From: Rhizobium sp. FY34
GTDB taxonomy: Bacteria > Pseudomonadota > Alphaproteobacteria > Rhizobiales > Rhizobiaceae
Assembly (NCBI RefSeq): GCF_005222845.1
Contig: NZ_STFZ01000008.1
Span: 124,001 to 188,000, forward strand
Direction: 5' to 3'
DNA: 64,000 nt
Shown piece after piece: positions 20,976 to 30,261 of this stretch. Both the position numbers and the translations under genes were made by a program. Each line of letters opens with the position of its first letter. The first letter of the stretch is position 1. Below the pieces are notes generated by a model that worked only from the letters and a program-made list of their open reading frames with translations, did not search any database and had not been told where the DNA came from.

Positions 20976-20988
20976 TTTTACTTACGAC

Positions 20989-21012
20989 GCCGCAGTCAAT
21001 TGTGACTGCGGC
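20989..21012 (-). terminator. Hairpin after lspA, possible terminator
   Basis: GCCGCAGTCA and TGACTGCGGC form a perfect 10 bp stem with an ATTG loop, 3 bases past the lspA stop and just before the kinase gene start. No clear T-run follows on the minus strand, so it may weaken rather than end transcription from lspA into the kinase gene. Confidence 0.5.
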
Positions 21013-21015
21013 TCG

Positions 21016-21522
21016 TTATTTTGCACTTTCCTTGCGCCTGGAATGCAAAATCTCGTCCAAAATGACACAGCCAGCCCCGACGGTGATGAAACTATCGGCC
21101 AGATTGAACACAGCAAATGACCAGGTCTGTGTATAGAAGAGGATGTAATCCACCACATGGCCATAAACGAGCTTGTCGATGATATTGCCAAAGGCGCCGG
21201 CGATGATGAAGGCAAAGCCGGCATGGGCAAATGGCCGGTCCTTTGGCGTGCGGCGCCAGAGCCAGAGCACGAAGATGACGATCAACACCCGCATGCCGAT
21301 GATGAACGAACTGTCCAGATGATCGAGCATGGAGAAGGCGACGCCGAGATTATAGGTCCGGTAGAGCGCCAAGAACGGAATGACCGGCACCATTTCCTGC
21401 AATGGCAGATAGGCCTCCACGGCAATCTTGATCAACTGGTCGGCCAGCACTGCCAGCACAACAAAGACAAAGATCGGCAGCGGCCGGGAAAACAGCGTGG
21501 GCTTTACTTCGCTCGTCGTCAT
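21016..21522 (-). CDS. lspA: lipoprotein signal peptidase (signal peptidase II)
   Basis: Inner-membrane aspartyl protease of 168 aa that removes signal peptides from prolipoproteins. Four hydrophobic segments are present. The two catalytic aspartates lie in [10 protein letters not shown] and FNLADSFIT, as in the family. [12 protein letters not shown] marks the first segment. It overlaps the start of the upstream RNA methyltransferase stop by four bases, making a three-gene overlapping unit with the two methyltransferase genes. Confidence 0.95.
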   Translation of the reverse strand: MTTSEVKPTLFSRPLPIFVFVVLAVLADQLIKIAVEAYLPLQEMVPVIPFLALYRTYNLGVAFSMLDHLDSSFIIGMRVLIVIFVLWLWRRTPKDRPFAHAGFAFIIAGAFGNIIDKLVYGHVVDYILFYTQTWSFAVFNLADSFITVGAGCVILDEILHSRRKESAK

Positions 21523-22388
21523 TTGGCCTCCAGCGCCAGGAGATGGCGACGTGCCTCAAACAGCATTACGGCGGTTGCCACGGCCAGATTGAGCGAATCC
21601 GCCCTGCCCTCCTGCGGAATGCGCGCCAGGCGATCGGCCGCTCCCGCCAGCTGTTCCGGCAGGCCTGATTGCTCATTGCCCATCAGGAGAATGGTCGGCT
21701 TCTTCCTGTAGTCGATGGTGCGATAGTCGACAGAGCCCGCCAGATGCGTGGCGACGATCTGCCCGCCGGATTTCCGGCTCCAGGCGAGAAAATCATTCGG
21801 CACGGCGCGGTAAAGCGGCATGGCGAAGATCGAGCCCATGGTGGCCCGCACCGTTTCCAGCGAAAAGGGATCGGTCGATTCGCCGACCAGGATCACGCCC
21901 GAAGCGCCCGCCGCATCCGCCGTGCGGATGATCGTGCCGAGATTGCCCGGATCACGCACGCGGTCGAGCGCCACGAAGGTCTGGCCCTGCTCAGGGTGAA
22001 GATCCTCCAGGCGCTGCCATTGCTGCTCGAAGATGCCGACCACCATTTGCGGATTATCGCGACGGGTGACCGACGAGAGAACCTTTTCGCTCACCTCCAG
22101 CACCAGACCGCCACGCGCCACGGTCTTGGCCGCCACCTGCTCCACCAGCGGCTTGCCCTTGGCCGCCTTGGCATAGACCAGAGTGCGGATGGTCCAGCCC
22201 AGTTCCAGCGCGTCGATGACGAGCTTCAACCCCTCGGCCATGAAGGTGCCGCTTTCCTCGCGGTCCTTCTTGTTGGAGAGCGCCTTGATATCCTTGATAA
22301 TCGGGTTGGAAAGGCTGGTGACTTCCTTCACCTGGCCCACCCGGCCAGTGCCGGGGCGTCCGGCCATGCTGCGCTCGTCGTCGTTCAT
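21519..22388 (-). CDS. TrmH/SpoU-family RNA 2'-O-methyltransferase
   Basis: SPOUT-type methyltransferase of 289 aa. An N-terminal substrate-binding domain ([19 protein letters not shown]) is followed by the SpoU catalytic motifs [29 protein letters not shown] and [18 protein letters not shown]. These form the knotted SAM site of rRNA/tRNA ribose methyltransferases. The exact target is unknown; 23S rRNA ribose methylation (RlmB- or TsnR-like) is possible. It is coupled by ATGA overlaps to both neighbours. Confidence 0.88.
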   Translation of the reverse strand: MNDDERSMAGRPGTGRVGQVKEVTSLSNPIIKDIKALSNKKDREESGTFMAEGLKLVIDALELGWTIRTLVYAKAAKGKPLVEQVAAKTVARGGLVLEVSEKVLSSVTRRDNPQMVVGIFEQQWQRLEDLHPEQGQTFVALDRVRDPGNLGTIIRTADAAGASGVILVGESTDPFSLETVRATMGSIFAMPLYRAVPNDFLAWSRKSGGQIVATHLAGSVDYRTIDYRKKPTILLMGNEQSGLPEQLAGAADRLARIPQEGRADSLNLAVATAVMLFEARRHLLALEAK

Positions 22389-23488
22389 GGGTTCACCCAG
22401 CGGCTGAAAAGAGATGTTGAAAGGGCACGGCCACGCGTCTGGCCATCAAGGCCTGCCTCGCGGATCACCAGTTCGCCCGATTCGACGATGCCACCGGCAC
22501 CGCGCATGGTTTCGCGCATCAGTTCATGGATGGAATAGAAGCTGGCGCGGATGGAATAGGCCGTCAGCACGAGGCCGATGGCCTTTGGCGACAGGATCTG
22601 GCGGCAGACATCCAGCATCAGCGGCAATTGTTCAAAGAGATGGAAGACCTCGCCATTCGGGCCACGACCGAATTTCGGCGGATCGGCCAATATGATGTCA
22701 TAGCTATTGCCGCGCCGTTCCTCGCGCAGGATGAACTTCATGGCATCCTCGCAGATCCAGCGGATCGGCGCCTTGTCGAGCCGCGACAGCGCCTGGTTCT
22801 CGCGGGCCCAGCCGATCGCCTTTTTCGAGGCATCGACATGCGTCACTTCAGCACCGGCAGCGGCGGCCACCAGCGAGGCAACACCTGTATAGCCGAACAG
22901 GTTGAGCACCTTCACGGGCCGCCCGGCTTTTTCCGCCTGTTCCTTCACCCAGGCCCAATGGACGATCTGCTCGGGAAAGACGCCGACATGGCGAAACGCG
23001 GTAAAGCGGCCAAGGAAATCAACGTCGAGCAGCGAAAGCGGCCAGGTTTCACCAAGGGCGGCGCGGGGAAAACGCCAGCGCCCCATGCCATCTTCATCCG
23101 TATCGCCGGTGAAAATGGCATCGGCATTTTCCCAGACATGCGCGGGTAGCGTCGGCTGCCACAGCGCCTGGGCTTCCGGCCGCACCACACGGTAATCGCC
23201 ATATTGCTCAAGCTTCAGCCCGGCGCCGCTGTCGATCAGGTGGAAATCGCCGGCTCCGCCGGATTCCAGAATAACAGGCACGCGTTCCATCGGCAGATCG
23301 CCGCTGCGTGGCAGAAGCGGCCGGGTTTCGGCAGCGATCTGCTTTGCCTGGGCACCCGCATCAGGTTTTTCCGTCTTCAGCGCCTTTTGCGGACGCGACG
23401 AGGATCGGGTTTCACCACCATCGCGACGCTGCGGCGTGGCCGGCTTTTGATTGGAACGCGGCGCAGGCCGCTCAGGTTTCTTGTTCAA
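22385..23488 (-). CDS. class I SAM-dependent methyltransferase, RlmI/YccW-like
   Basis: Protein of 367 aa. A low-complexity, Lys/Pro/Arg-rich N-terminal tail of about 60 residues precedes a Rossmann methyltransferase domain with VLNLFGYTGVASLVAAAAGA (SAM motif I) and the catalytic-type ADPPKFGRG. This resembles the RlmI/RlmK 23S rRNA cytosine/guanine methyltransferases, although the N-terminal PUA domain of RlmI is not evident. The first gene of the overlapping unit with the SpoU methyltransferase and lspA. RNA is the likely substrate, but this is inference. Confidence 0.82.
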   Translation of the reverse strand: MNKKPERPAPRSNQKPATPQRRDGGETRSSSRPQKALKTEKPDAGAQAKQIAAETRPLLPRSGDLPMERVPVILESGGAGDFHLIDSGAGLKLEQYGDYRVVRPEAQALWQPTLPAHVWENADAIFTGDTDEDGMGRWRFPRAALGETWPLSLLDVDFLGRFTAFRHVGVFPEQIVHWAWVKEQAEKAGRPVKVLNLFGYTGVASLVAAAAGAEVTHVDASKKAIGWARENQALSRLDKAPIRWICEDAMKFILREERRGNSYDIILADPPKFGRGPNGEVFHLFEQLPLMLDVCRQILSPKAIGLVLTAYSIRASFYSIHELMRETMRGAGGIVESGELVIREAGLDGQTRGRALSTSLFSRWVNP

Positions 23489-23617
23489 CGCGTCAATCCG
23501 CTGTCTTTAAGGCTTTGCCGTGCAAATAGCATTGGCACGGCCCTTGGCAAAGCGCTTTCCCTTCTGCGATACAGGAAGGTGAAGGGTCTGCGGGGAGGCA
23601 GGCTCGGGAGGACGATC

Positions 23618-24073
23618 ATGGATATCAGTGGTGAAGAGCGAATTGCGGCACCGCGTACTGTCGTGTGGGAAGCGTTGAATAATCCAGACATCCTGCGCCA
23701 GTGTATTCCCGGCTGTCAGAGCCTGGAACAGACATCACCGACGGAACTGGCCGCCACCGTTAGGCTGAAGATCGGCCCGGTCTCCGCCAGCTTCAACGGC
23801 GAAGTGACGCTGGGCGATATCAAGGCGCCGGAAAGCTACCGGATTTCCGGCGAAGGCAAGGGCGGCATTGCCGGCTTTGCCAAGGGATTTGCCGATGTCG
23901 TGCTGGTGGAGCAAGGTTCCGAGACGATCCTGACCTACAAGGCCGAGGCACAGGTGGGCGGCAAGCTGGCGCAACTGGGTTCACGCCTCATCGGATCCAC
24001 TTCGCAGAAGCTCGCGCAGCAATTTTTCGCCAATTTCAACGCCGCGCTGACGACACCCGCCACCGAGCTGTGA
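23618..24073 (+). CDS. CoxG/SRPBCC-family protein
   Basis: Protein of 151 aa of the START/SRPBCC fold annotated as carbon-monoxide dehydrogenase subunit G (CoxG). Visible features: MDISGEERIAAPRTVVWEALNN, IPGCQSLEQ, ADVVLVEQGSETILTY and a C-terminal FFANFNAAL. CoxG proteins help recruit or mature molybdenum hydroxylases at the membrane, but no cox genes are nearby, so the role here is open. The longer open frame from 23204 overlaps the methyltransferase gene on the opposite strand and is rejected; ATG 23618 has GGGAGGACG upstream. Confidence 0.82.
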   Translation: MDISGEERIAAPRTVVWEALNNPDILRQCIPGCQSLEQTSPTELAATVRLKIGPVSASFNGEVTLGDIKAPESYRISGEGKGGIAGFAKGFADVVLVEQGSETILTYKAEAQVGGKLAQLGSRLIGSTSQKLAQQFFANFNAALTTPATEL

Positions 24074-24099
24074 GGCATCCGGTGACGGCGGATCAATCG

Positions 24100-24450
24100 T
24101 CAGGCTTTTGCGGCAGGCACCAGAGCTTTTGTATCGCTGCTGCGCTTGGCATCCGGGCGAACACGGTCCTTTTGCCACTGCAATGCGGCGCGCGCTTCCG
24201 TGCGCACCTGCTTGCGGTATTTCGCCTGGGCAAGCCAGGTGGCGGCTGAGCCGATCAACATGCCGACCAGCAAAGCGAGAAACAGAAAGACGAAAAACGG
24301 TCCGGAGAGGGAAAGAACCTGATCACTGGGCTGGAACGGATTGAGCGCCAGCGTCACGCTCTGGCGATTGGCAACGCATAGCACTATCAGAATTATGGCG
24401 AGCGGTATGAAAACCAACAGGCTGACGATTTTCTTGATCCGGTTCATCAC
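24100..24450 (-). CDS. LapA-domain (DUF1049) inner-membrane protein
   Basis: Small membrane protein of 116 aa with two hydrophobic segments (about 8-27 and 50-72) separated by ANRQSVTLALNPF, the LapA_dom signature. The tail is basic and cytoplasmic. E. coli LapA works with LapB in controlling LPS synthesis through LpxC turnover; whether this protein does the same is unknown and no lapB is adjacent. It follows ihfB on the same strand after 115 bp, an arrangement (ihfB then a LapA-domain gene) that is also common in other proteobacteria. Confidence 0.82.
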   Translation of the reverse strand: MMNRIKKIVSLLVFIPLAIILIVLCVANRQSVTLALNPFQPSDQVLSLSGPFFVFLFLALLVGMLIGSAATWLAQAKYRKQVRTEARAALQWQKDRVRPDAKRSSDTKALVPAAKA

Positions 24451-24565
24451 ATGCTCCCGACAGATGCAGCCTTGACCGCGCCAGAAGGCGCAGCCGTTTC
24501 GATCAGAAGAATAGAACGCAAGCAGGCGCTTTCAAGGCCAAGGCGCAACCCTGCGTCACTCGCGA

Positions 24566-24865
24566 TCAATCATCCTCATCGACCAGATCGGGATTGAGCC
24601 GCTCGCGCAGTTCCTTACCCGTCTTGAAGAACGGAACCCACTTTTCCTCGACGAAGACCGTATCGCCGGTGCGTGGATTGCGACCGGAGCGCGCCGGCCT
24701 GTTCTTGACGGAGAAAGCGCCGAAACCGCGCAGCTCGACACGATTGCCGGCGGCCAACGCATCGGTGATCTCATCGAGAACGGCATTCACAATATTCTCG
24801 ACGTCGCGGTGGTAGAGGTGCGGGTTGCGGGCCGCAACAATCTGCACCAGTTCTGACTTGATCAC
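24566..24865 (-). CDS. ihfB: integration host factor subunit beta
   Basis: DNA-bending protein of 99 aa. It has the HU/IHF fold with [29 protein letters not shown] N-terminal helices and the arm containing the family signature [21 protein letters not shown], including the NPRTG intercalating proline. GTG at 24865 is chosen as start because AGGGGGAA lies just upstream; the same frame stays open to 24895 inside the end of sppA. IHF assists sigma-54 promoters, and rpoN is encoded nearby at 28429. Confidence 0.93.
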   Translation of the reverse strand: MIKSELVQIVAARNPHLYHRDVENIVNAVLDEITDALAAGNRVELRGFGAFSVKNRPARSGRNPRTGDTVFVEEKWVPFFKTGKELRERLNPDLVDEDD

Positions 24866-24891
24866 GGCTTCCCCCTGAAAGGATTGAATTT

Positions 24892-25848
24892 TCAATCCTT
24901 ACCAACCTGCCAAACGGAGACAAGACCGTCAAGGAACAAGTTCCGGCCAAGCCAATTCTGGACCGCGGACGGTGCGCCTGCCGGATCAAAACCGGCCAGA
25001 CGGGCAAGACCGCTGATGGCGGAGGTCAACGAGAGAAGGTTGCTGTCCTCTTCCCGTTTCCATTCGACGATCGGCAGATCCTGCGAAAGGCCGCGCGAGG
25101 TGAGGTAGGCGCGGATCTCCGGCGTGCCGCCGAGCGCATCCACCAGCTTGACCTTCAGCGCCTGACGGCCGGTGAAGATCGAGCCATCGGCCAGACGCAG
25201 CACCTCTTCGCGCGGCAATCCCCGGCGTTCCGCCACCAGATCAACGAACCAGTCATAGCTGTCCATGACCATGGCACGGATCATTGCCTTGGCATCTTCG
25301 CTGGGCGCGTGAAAAGGCGAAGGCTCGGCCTTCAGGGGCGCCGATTTGATTTCCTCCAGCGAAACACCGATCTTGTCGAGAAGGTCTTTGGCCTGTGGAT
25401 ATTGGAAAATCACGCCGATCGAACCGGTGATCGAGCTTTCGCCGGCAATGATCGTGTCGCCGGCAGAGGCGATCATATAGCCCGCGGAAGCTGCCAATGT
25501 GCGAATATCGGACACGACCGGCTTTTCCGCAGCCACGGCACGCAGCGCCTTGTAGATCCTCTCGCCGCCATAGGTCGTGCCGCCAGGCGAGGAAATCGAC
25601 ACCACCAGCGCCTTGACATTGGAACTGCGGCGGATCGTATCGAGCCGCTCCAGCAATTCACGATCATCGGTAATCACGCCGGAAATATCGACACGCGCCA
25701 CATGCGCACGGCCAGTTCCTGCGCCCCGCTCGCTGAGCGTCGCATAGAAGGTGAAGCCGACGGCGACCAGAAGCACGGCCACCGCCACACGCCAGAAGGT
25801 GAGCTTGCGGCGCAACTGCCGACGGTCCGCGATTGCCTGTTGATCCAT
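24892..25848 (-). CDS. sppA: signal peptide peptidase SppA
   Basis: Membrane-bound serine protease of 318 aa, the short single-domain SppA form. One N-terminal transmembrane segment (about 18-38) anchors a peptidase S49 domain. The nucleophile is the Ser in [14 protein letters not shown] and the general base is the Lys in [20 protein letters not shown] is a further family motif. It degrades cleaved signal peptides in the membrane. It ends 26 bases before the ihfB GTG on the same strand, so sppA-ihfB probably form one transcript, as in many proteobacteria. Confidence 0.93.
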   Translation of the reverse strand: MDQQAIADRRQLRRKLTFWRVAVAVLLVAVGFTFYATLSERGAGTGRAHVARVDISGVITDDRELLERLDTIRRSSNVKALVVSISSPGGTTYGGERIYKALRAVAAEKPVVSDIRTLAASAGYMIASAGDTIIAGESSITGSIGVIFQYPQAKDLLDKIGVSLEEIKSAPLKAEPSPFHAPSEDAKAMIRAMVMDSYDWFVDLVAERRGLPREEVLRLADGSIFTGRQALKVKLVDALGGTPEIRAYLTSRGLSQDLPIVEWKREEDSNLLSLTSAISGLARLAGFDPAGAPSAVQNWLGRNLFLDGLVSVWQVGKD

Positions 25849-26221
25849 CGATCATTCCTTCATGTCCAAAGAGGGCTTGCGGAGAGCTCCGACCCAGCCG
25901 AATCGCCCTGCCCGCAAGCGCGACCCCCGCCCATTTCTATGTCGGCTGGCTACCTGCAAACTCCGCCGATACCAACTCAGACCCTAATGTGCCGGCACAG
26001 CCTTCGCAAGAGAATGCGGCATGGCTACACCAGTCGCCAATGGAATTGCCGCAGAATCCGCGTTATCGAAAATGTCTGCTTGGCAGGTCGCGCCATCGTG
26101 ACTACACGTGTTTGTGTCGCTCATTATTGTTTGTTGATAAACAAATGCCATATTGGGCGCCGAAGGAAGTTCCGGACCGAATGCGGCCACGCCCGCGACC
26201 GAGATGGCCACATAGGTTTTC
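25849..26221. other. Intergenic region between divergent sppA and lptC
   Basis: 373 bp. A minus-strand frame of 79 codons (25984-26223) begins MKTYVAISVAGVAAFGPELP, and its ATG overlaps the lptC ATG head to head. It has no recognisable domain, so I do not call it a gene. A short plus-strand frame (26021-26089, 26 codons) is also present. 26130-26145 holds TTTGTT-GATA-AACAAA, a small AT-rich palindrome in a good position to regulate lptC. Confidence 0.5.
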
Positions 26222-26905
26222 ATGCTGCAAAAACTGATTCGTACATCACAGGATATGCCTGAAGCCGCTGCGACGGGTGACGCCTACAAGGCGGCGCTTG
26301 CGCATTCGCGGCATGTGCGACGCTTGCGCATTATGCTGCCGGTAGCGGCCGCCGTCATTTCGGCCATTTTTATCGCCGTCTCCTTCGTGCGGGCCTACCT
26401 GCCCGAAAATATCACCATCCAGAGCGCCAAGATCGAGGACGGCAAGATCGTCATGGAAAGCCCGGCCATTGCCGGCCGCAATGACAAGGGCATGTCCTAT
26501 TCGATGACCGCCACCCGCGCGCTCCAAGATCTCCTCAATCCGAACATGATCACTCTGGAAAATGTCAAGGCGGCCATGCCGCTGAATGATGATGTAGTTG
26601 CACGCGTCACAGCGCAAGGCGGCATTTTCGATCGTTCGGCCGATCGCCTGGACATGAACAAGCCCTTCCAGGTGGACCTCAGCAACGGTATCACGGCCAA
26701 TTTTGAGGATGCCGTTCTCGACGTACCGCGCAGCATGATGGAGACATCCGCTCCGGTACGGATTACGATGGAGCAGGCGTCGATTGTTGCGAAGTCGATG
26801 AAGATAACAGATAACGGTAAAACCATCCTCTTTGCGGGTCAGGTCCAGGTCAATCTGGCAGGCTCCGCACTCACCCATCAAGGCAACAAGAGCCCGGCCC
26901 CATGA
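26222..26905 (+). CDS. lptC: LPS export system protein LptC
   Basis: Bitopic periplasmic protein of 227 aa. One membrane anchor (about residues 38-60, VAAAVISAIFIAVSF) is followed by a beta-rich LptC/OstA-like domain. LptC takes LPS from the LptB2FG extractor and hands it to LptA. Place and order (lptC-lptA-lptB) support the call, since the family is poorly conserved in sequence. It overlaps lptA by four bases (ATGA). Confidence 0.88.
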   Translation: MLQKLIRTSQDMPEAAATGDAYKAALAHSRHVRRLRIMLPVAAAVISAIFIAVSFVRAYLPENITIQSAKIEDGKIVMESPAIAGRNDKGMSYSMTATRALQDLLNPNMITLENVKAAMPLNDDVVARVTAQGGIFDRSADRLDMNKPFQVDLSNGITANFEDAVLDVPRSMMETSAPVRITMEQASIVAKSMKITDNGKTILFAGQVQVNLAGSALTHQGNKSPAP

Positions 26906-27462
26906 CCCTTCGCCGTCCCAACGCCCATTCGATCCTTTCCTGTCTTGCAGCCGGCATGGCGCTTGCTGCGCTGGCTTCGCCCGCGCTTGCCCAGTCTTCC
27001 ACCACCAAGAAGATGGATGGTATGAAGCTGTCCAATGACCAGCCCATCCAGATCCAGAGCGATCAGCTCGAGATCAAGGACGAGGAAAAGAAGGCTTATT
27101 TCACCGGAAATGTGGAAGTCGTGCAGGGCGCGACGACCATGAAGACGACGAAGATGACCGTCCTCTACAAGGGCGAAGGCTCGTCGGTAACGGCCGGCGA
27201 TACCGATATCGACAAGATTTACATGGACGGCAAGGTTCTCATCACGTCAGCCGCCCAGCAGGCGACAGCCGAGAACGGCGTGTTCGACATGGCAACGCAA
27301 ACCTTCGTGCTGACCGGCAAGCAGGTTGTGCTGTCCGATGGCGCCAATGTGTTCCGTGGCTGCAAGCTGACCGTCCTGATGAACACAGGCGAAGCCAAGC
27401 TCGACAGTTGCGGTGGCCGCGTCGAGATCATGCTCGACCCCAAGTCCCGCCAGAAGCCTTAA
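26902..27462 (+). CDS. lptA: LPS export periplasmic protein LptA
   Basis: Periplasmic protein of 186 aa with a cleavable signal peptide (about 1-31, ending ALASPALAQSS) and an OstA-like beta-jellyroll: PIQIQSDQLEIKDEEKKAYF-type opening followed by GNVEVVQGATTMKT. LptA forms the bridge that carries LPS across the periplasm. It begins inside lptC and is followed 19 bases later by lptB, so the three form one operon. Confidence 0.92.
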   Translation: MTLRRPNAHSILSCLAAGMALAALASPALAQSSTTKKMDGMKLSNDQPIQIQSDQLEIKDEEKKAYFTGNVEVVQGATTMKTTKMTVLYKGEGSSVTAGDTDIDKIYMDGKVLITSAAQQATAENGVFDMATQTFVLTGKQVVLSDGANVFRGCKLTVLMNTGEAKLDSCGGRVEIMLDPKSRQKP

Positions 27463-27481
27463 GCAAAAGTAACCAGACACG

Positions 27482-28276
27482 ATGTCCCTGTTTTCCCGGC
27501 GCCCCGAGGCGGTCGCACCCGAAGGTTTCGACCCGCGCGACAAGGCACGCTATGACGGCACGCTGATCGCGCATGGCCTGACCAAGACCTATGACACGCG
27601 CCGCGTCGTCAACGGGGTCTCCATGATCGTACGGCGTGGCGAGGCTGTTGGCCTGCTCGGCCCCAATGGCGCCGGCAAGACCACCTGTTTCTACATGATC
27701 ACAGGGCTTGTCGCGGTCGATGAGGGCATGATTGCCATCAACGGCAATGACGTGACGCGCATGCCGATGTATCGCCGGGCACGCCTCGGCGTCGGCTACC
27801 TGCCGCAGGAAGCCTCGATCTTTCGCGGGCTAACCGTGGAAGAAAACATCCGCGCCGTGCTCGAAGTGCATGAATCGGACCGCAAGAAGCGCGAAAACAA
27901 ACTCAACGAACTGCTGGAAGAGTTCCATATCAGCCGGTTGCGCAAATCGCCTGCCGTGGCGCTCTCCGGCGGCGAGCGTCGGCGCCTTGAAATTGCCCGC
28001 GCGCTGGCCACAGACCCGGCCTTCATGTTGCTGGACGAACCTTTTGCTGGCGTCGATCCGATTTCTGTATCCGACATCCAGAATCTCGTGCGCCACTTGA
28101 CGGCACGCGGCATTGGGGTTTTGATCACGGACCACAACGTGCGCGAGACATTGGGCCTCATCGACCGGGCCTATATCATCCACGCGGGCGAAGTGCTGAC
28201 CCATGGCCGTGCCGACGATATCGTCAACAATGCCGATGTGCGTCGTCTCTACCTCGGTGACAAGTTCAGTCTCTGA
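27482..28276 (+). CDS. lptB: LPS export ABC transporter ATP-binding protein LptB
   Basis: ABC ATPase of 264 aa. Walker A is GLLGPNGAGKTTCFYMI, the signature is ALSGGERRRLEIARALA and Walker B is FMLLDEPFAGVDP, with the switch His in LITDHNVRE. The LptB-type GYLPQEASIFRGLTVEENI and ETLGLIDRAYI segments are present. An N-terminal extension of about 20 residues (FSRRPEAVAPEGFD) is longer than in E. coli. LptF and LptG, its membrane partners, are not in the window. The lptB-rpoN order is widely conserved. Confidence 0.95.
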   Translation: MSLFSRRPEAVAPEGFDPRDKARYDGTLIAHGLTKTYDTRRVVNGVSMIVRRGEAVGLLGPNGAGKTTCFYMITGLVAVDEGMIAINGNDVTRMPMYRRARLGVGYLPQEASIFRGLTVEENIRAVLEVHESDRKKRENKLNELLEEFHISRLRKSPAVALSGGERRRLEIARALATDPAFMLLDEPFAGVDPISVSDIQNLVRHLTARGIGVLITDHNVRETLGLIDRAYIIHAGEVLTHGRADDIVNNADVRRLYLGDKFSL

Positions 28277-28428
28277 CGCAGAACTGACAAGAAATTTGCT
28301 TTCAGATCACCTGCACGCTTGACCAAATCTATTAAAAAAGCAATTTTTGGGCCAAGTGCTCTGCGTGACCTCCTTCGTCCGTCGAAAGAGGTGCAAAAGG
28401 AGGATTTGTAGGGAGTTTCGCGTTCGCC

Positions 28429-29979
28429 ATGGCTCTATCCGCCAGCCTTTTCCTGCGCCAATCCCAGTCGCTCGTCATGACTCCGCAGCTGATGCAGTCC
28501 ATCCAGCTGCTTCAGATGACGCATATCGAGCTGAACCAGTTCATTGCCCAGGAGGTGGAGAAGAATCCTCTGCTTGAATTTTCGTCAGGTGATGGGGAAA
28601 CGGGCAGCGATAGGCAGACATCTGCCGATGATTTTTCCGACGCCGGCGGCGGCGATGATGCGCGCGAATTTTCCAGCGAGAGCGACCCGGACTGGTTCGA
28701 CAATGGCTCGGCAAAGCCAGAACAGCTGACAGACCGACTCGACGGCGATTTCGAGAACGTCTTCCCCGACGATGCGCCGGCCCGCCGGCCCGATGCGCCG
28801 GAACTGATGAGCCAGTGGAAATCGATGCCGGGCGGCGAAGCCGGCGAGAGCTTCGATCTCGACGATTTCGTCGCCAGTGCCGTGACGCTGCGCGACTATC
28901 TGGACCAACAGATCCCCTTCCTCGTCTCCGGCTATGCTGATCGGCTGATTGCCCAGTACCTGACCGACCAGCTGGATGAAAACGGCTACCTGCAGGGCGA
29001 AGTCGTCGATATCGCCGAGCGGCTTGGTACTGGCATTGGCGAGGTCGAGCGGGTGCTGACCTGTCTTCAGACCCTCGATCCGGCTGGCATCTTCGCCCGG
29101 TCGCTCAGCGAGTGCCTGTCGATCCAGTTGCGCCAAAAGGATCGCTTCGATCCGGCCATGGCAGCGCTGGTGGCCCATCTCGACCTTCTGGCCAAGCGCG
29201 ACTTCGCCACCCTTCGCAAGATCTGTGGCGTGGATGACGAAGACCTTGTCGACATGCTGGCCGAGATCCGCGCCCTCAACCCGCGCCCCGGCAGCCTGTT
29301 CCAGGGTGGTGTATCGGAATCCATCATGCCCGATGTGGTGGTGCGCGCCGGCAGCGATGGCGGCTGGGTGATCGAGCTCAACCCGGACACCCTGCCCCGC
29401 GTGCTGGTCAACCAGACCTATTTCCAGACGATTTCCAAGCACGCCACCCGCCAGGGCGAGGACCAAAACTTTCTGTCCGAATGCATGCAGAATGCCAACT
29501 GGCTGACCCGCAGCCTCGATCAGCGCGCCCGCACGATCATGAAGGTGGCAACCGAGATCGTACGCCAGCAGGATGCCTTCCTGCTACATGGCGTCGATCA
29601 TCTGCGTCCGCTCAATCTGAAGACGGTGGCAGATGCCATCAAGATGCACGAATCAACCGTCAGCCGTGTCACTTCCAACAAGTACATGCTGACACCGCGC
29701 GGCCTGTTCGAGCTGAAATATTTCTTCACTGTCTCTATCAGCTCGGCCGAAGGCGGCGACAGCCATTCGGCGGAAGCCGTTCGCCATCGCATCCGCATGC
29801 TGATCGAAAAGGAGACACCGGATGCCGTTCTGTCCGATGACGATATCGTCATCAGCCTGAAGAATGGCGGGGTGGAACTTGCCCGCCGAACGGTTGCCAA
29901 GTATCGGGAAGCCATGAACATTCCGTCATCGGTGCAACGTCGGCGCGAAAAACGGGCGATGGCTGGCATCACCGCATAA
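28429..29979 (+). CDS. rpoN: RNA polymerase sigma-54 factor
   Basis: Alternative sigma factor of 516 aa, which recognises -24/-12 promoters and needs AAA+ activators such as NtrC, NifA or DctD. The Gln/Leu-rich region I begins ASLFLRQSQSLVMTPQLMQ. An acidic region II follows (about 50-120). The C-terminal region has the helix-turn-helix LKTVADAIKMHESTVSRVTS and the RpoN box ARRTVAKYRE. It lies between lptB and hpf-ptsN, the standard arrangement, separated from lptB by about 150 bp that probably holds its own promoter. Confidence 0.96.
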   Translation: MALSASLFLRQSQSLVMTPQLMQSIQLLQMTHIELNQFIAQEVEKNPLLEFSSGDGETGSDRQTSADDFSDAGGGDDAREFSSESDPDWFDNGSAKPEQLTDRLDGDFENVFPDDAPARRPDAPELMSQWKSMPGGEAGESFDLDDFVASAVTLRDYLDQQIPFLVSGYADRLIAQYLTDQLDENGYLQGEVVDIAERLGTGIGEVERVLTCLQTLDPAGIFARSLSECLSIQLRQKDRFDPAMAALVAHLDLLAKRDFATLRKICGVDDEDLVDMLAEIRALNPRPGSLFQGGVSESIMPDVVVRAGSDGGWVIELNPDTLPRVLVNQTYFQTISKHATRQGEDQNFLSECMQNANWLTRSLDQRARTIMKVATEIVRQQDAFLLHGVDHLRPLNLKTVADAIKMHESTVSRVTSNKYMLTPRGLFELKYFFTVSISSAEGGDSHSAEAVRHRIRMLIEKETPDAVLSDDDIVISLKNGGVELARRTVAKYREAMNIPSSVQRRREKRAMAGITA

Positions 29980-30070
29980 TGACAGCGTCGGTCAAGGCCG
30001 TTCAGGGCGCCATAGCTCGTTAAATCTGTGGCGGGTGACGCCACAACCGATCACGTCTCACCCGCGAGCG

Positions 30071-30099
30071 TTGACTTTTGTCACGCCCCCCTTTAGAAG
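30071..30099 (+). promoter_or_regulatory. Possible promoter upstream of hpf
   Basis: TTGACT at 30071-30076 and TAGAAG at 30094-30099 are separated by 17 bases. The -35 part is good, the -10 part is weak. It lies in the 282 bp gap between rpoN and hpf, which contains no convincing gene. Confidence 0.3.
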
Positions 30100-30261
30100 C
30101 CCGCCGCACCGGCAAACACTAAAAAAGCCACCCCGAACGGTAACGCTCGATAAAGCGCAATTGCGATTGAAATCAGCATGGTCTCACGAGAGACGCTTGG
30201 ATGAGTGGCCCGCTTGACGTAGACTGATACCCGCAAGTCACGACAAGAAGGAAAGAATTCC

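Noticed and set aside
23204..23617. Extended N-terminus for the CoxG-like protein
   Set aside because: It overlaps the start of the opposite methyltransferase gene, and the family N-terminus with a good ribosome-binding site begins at 23618.
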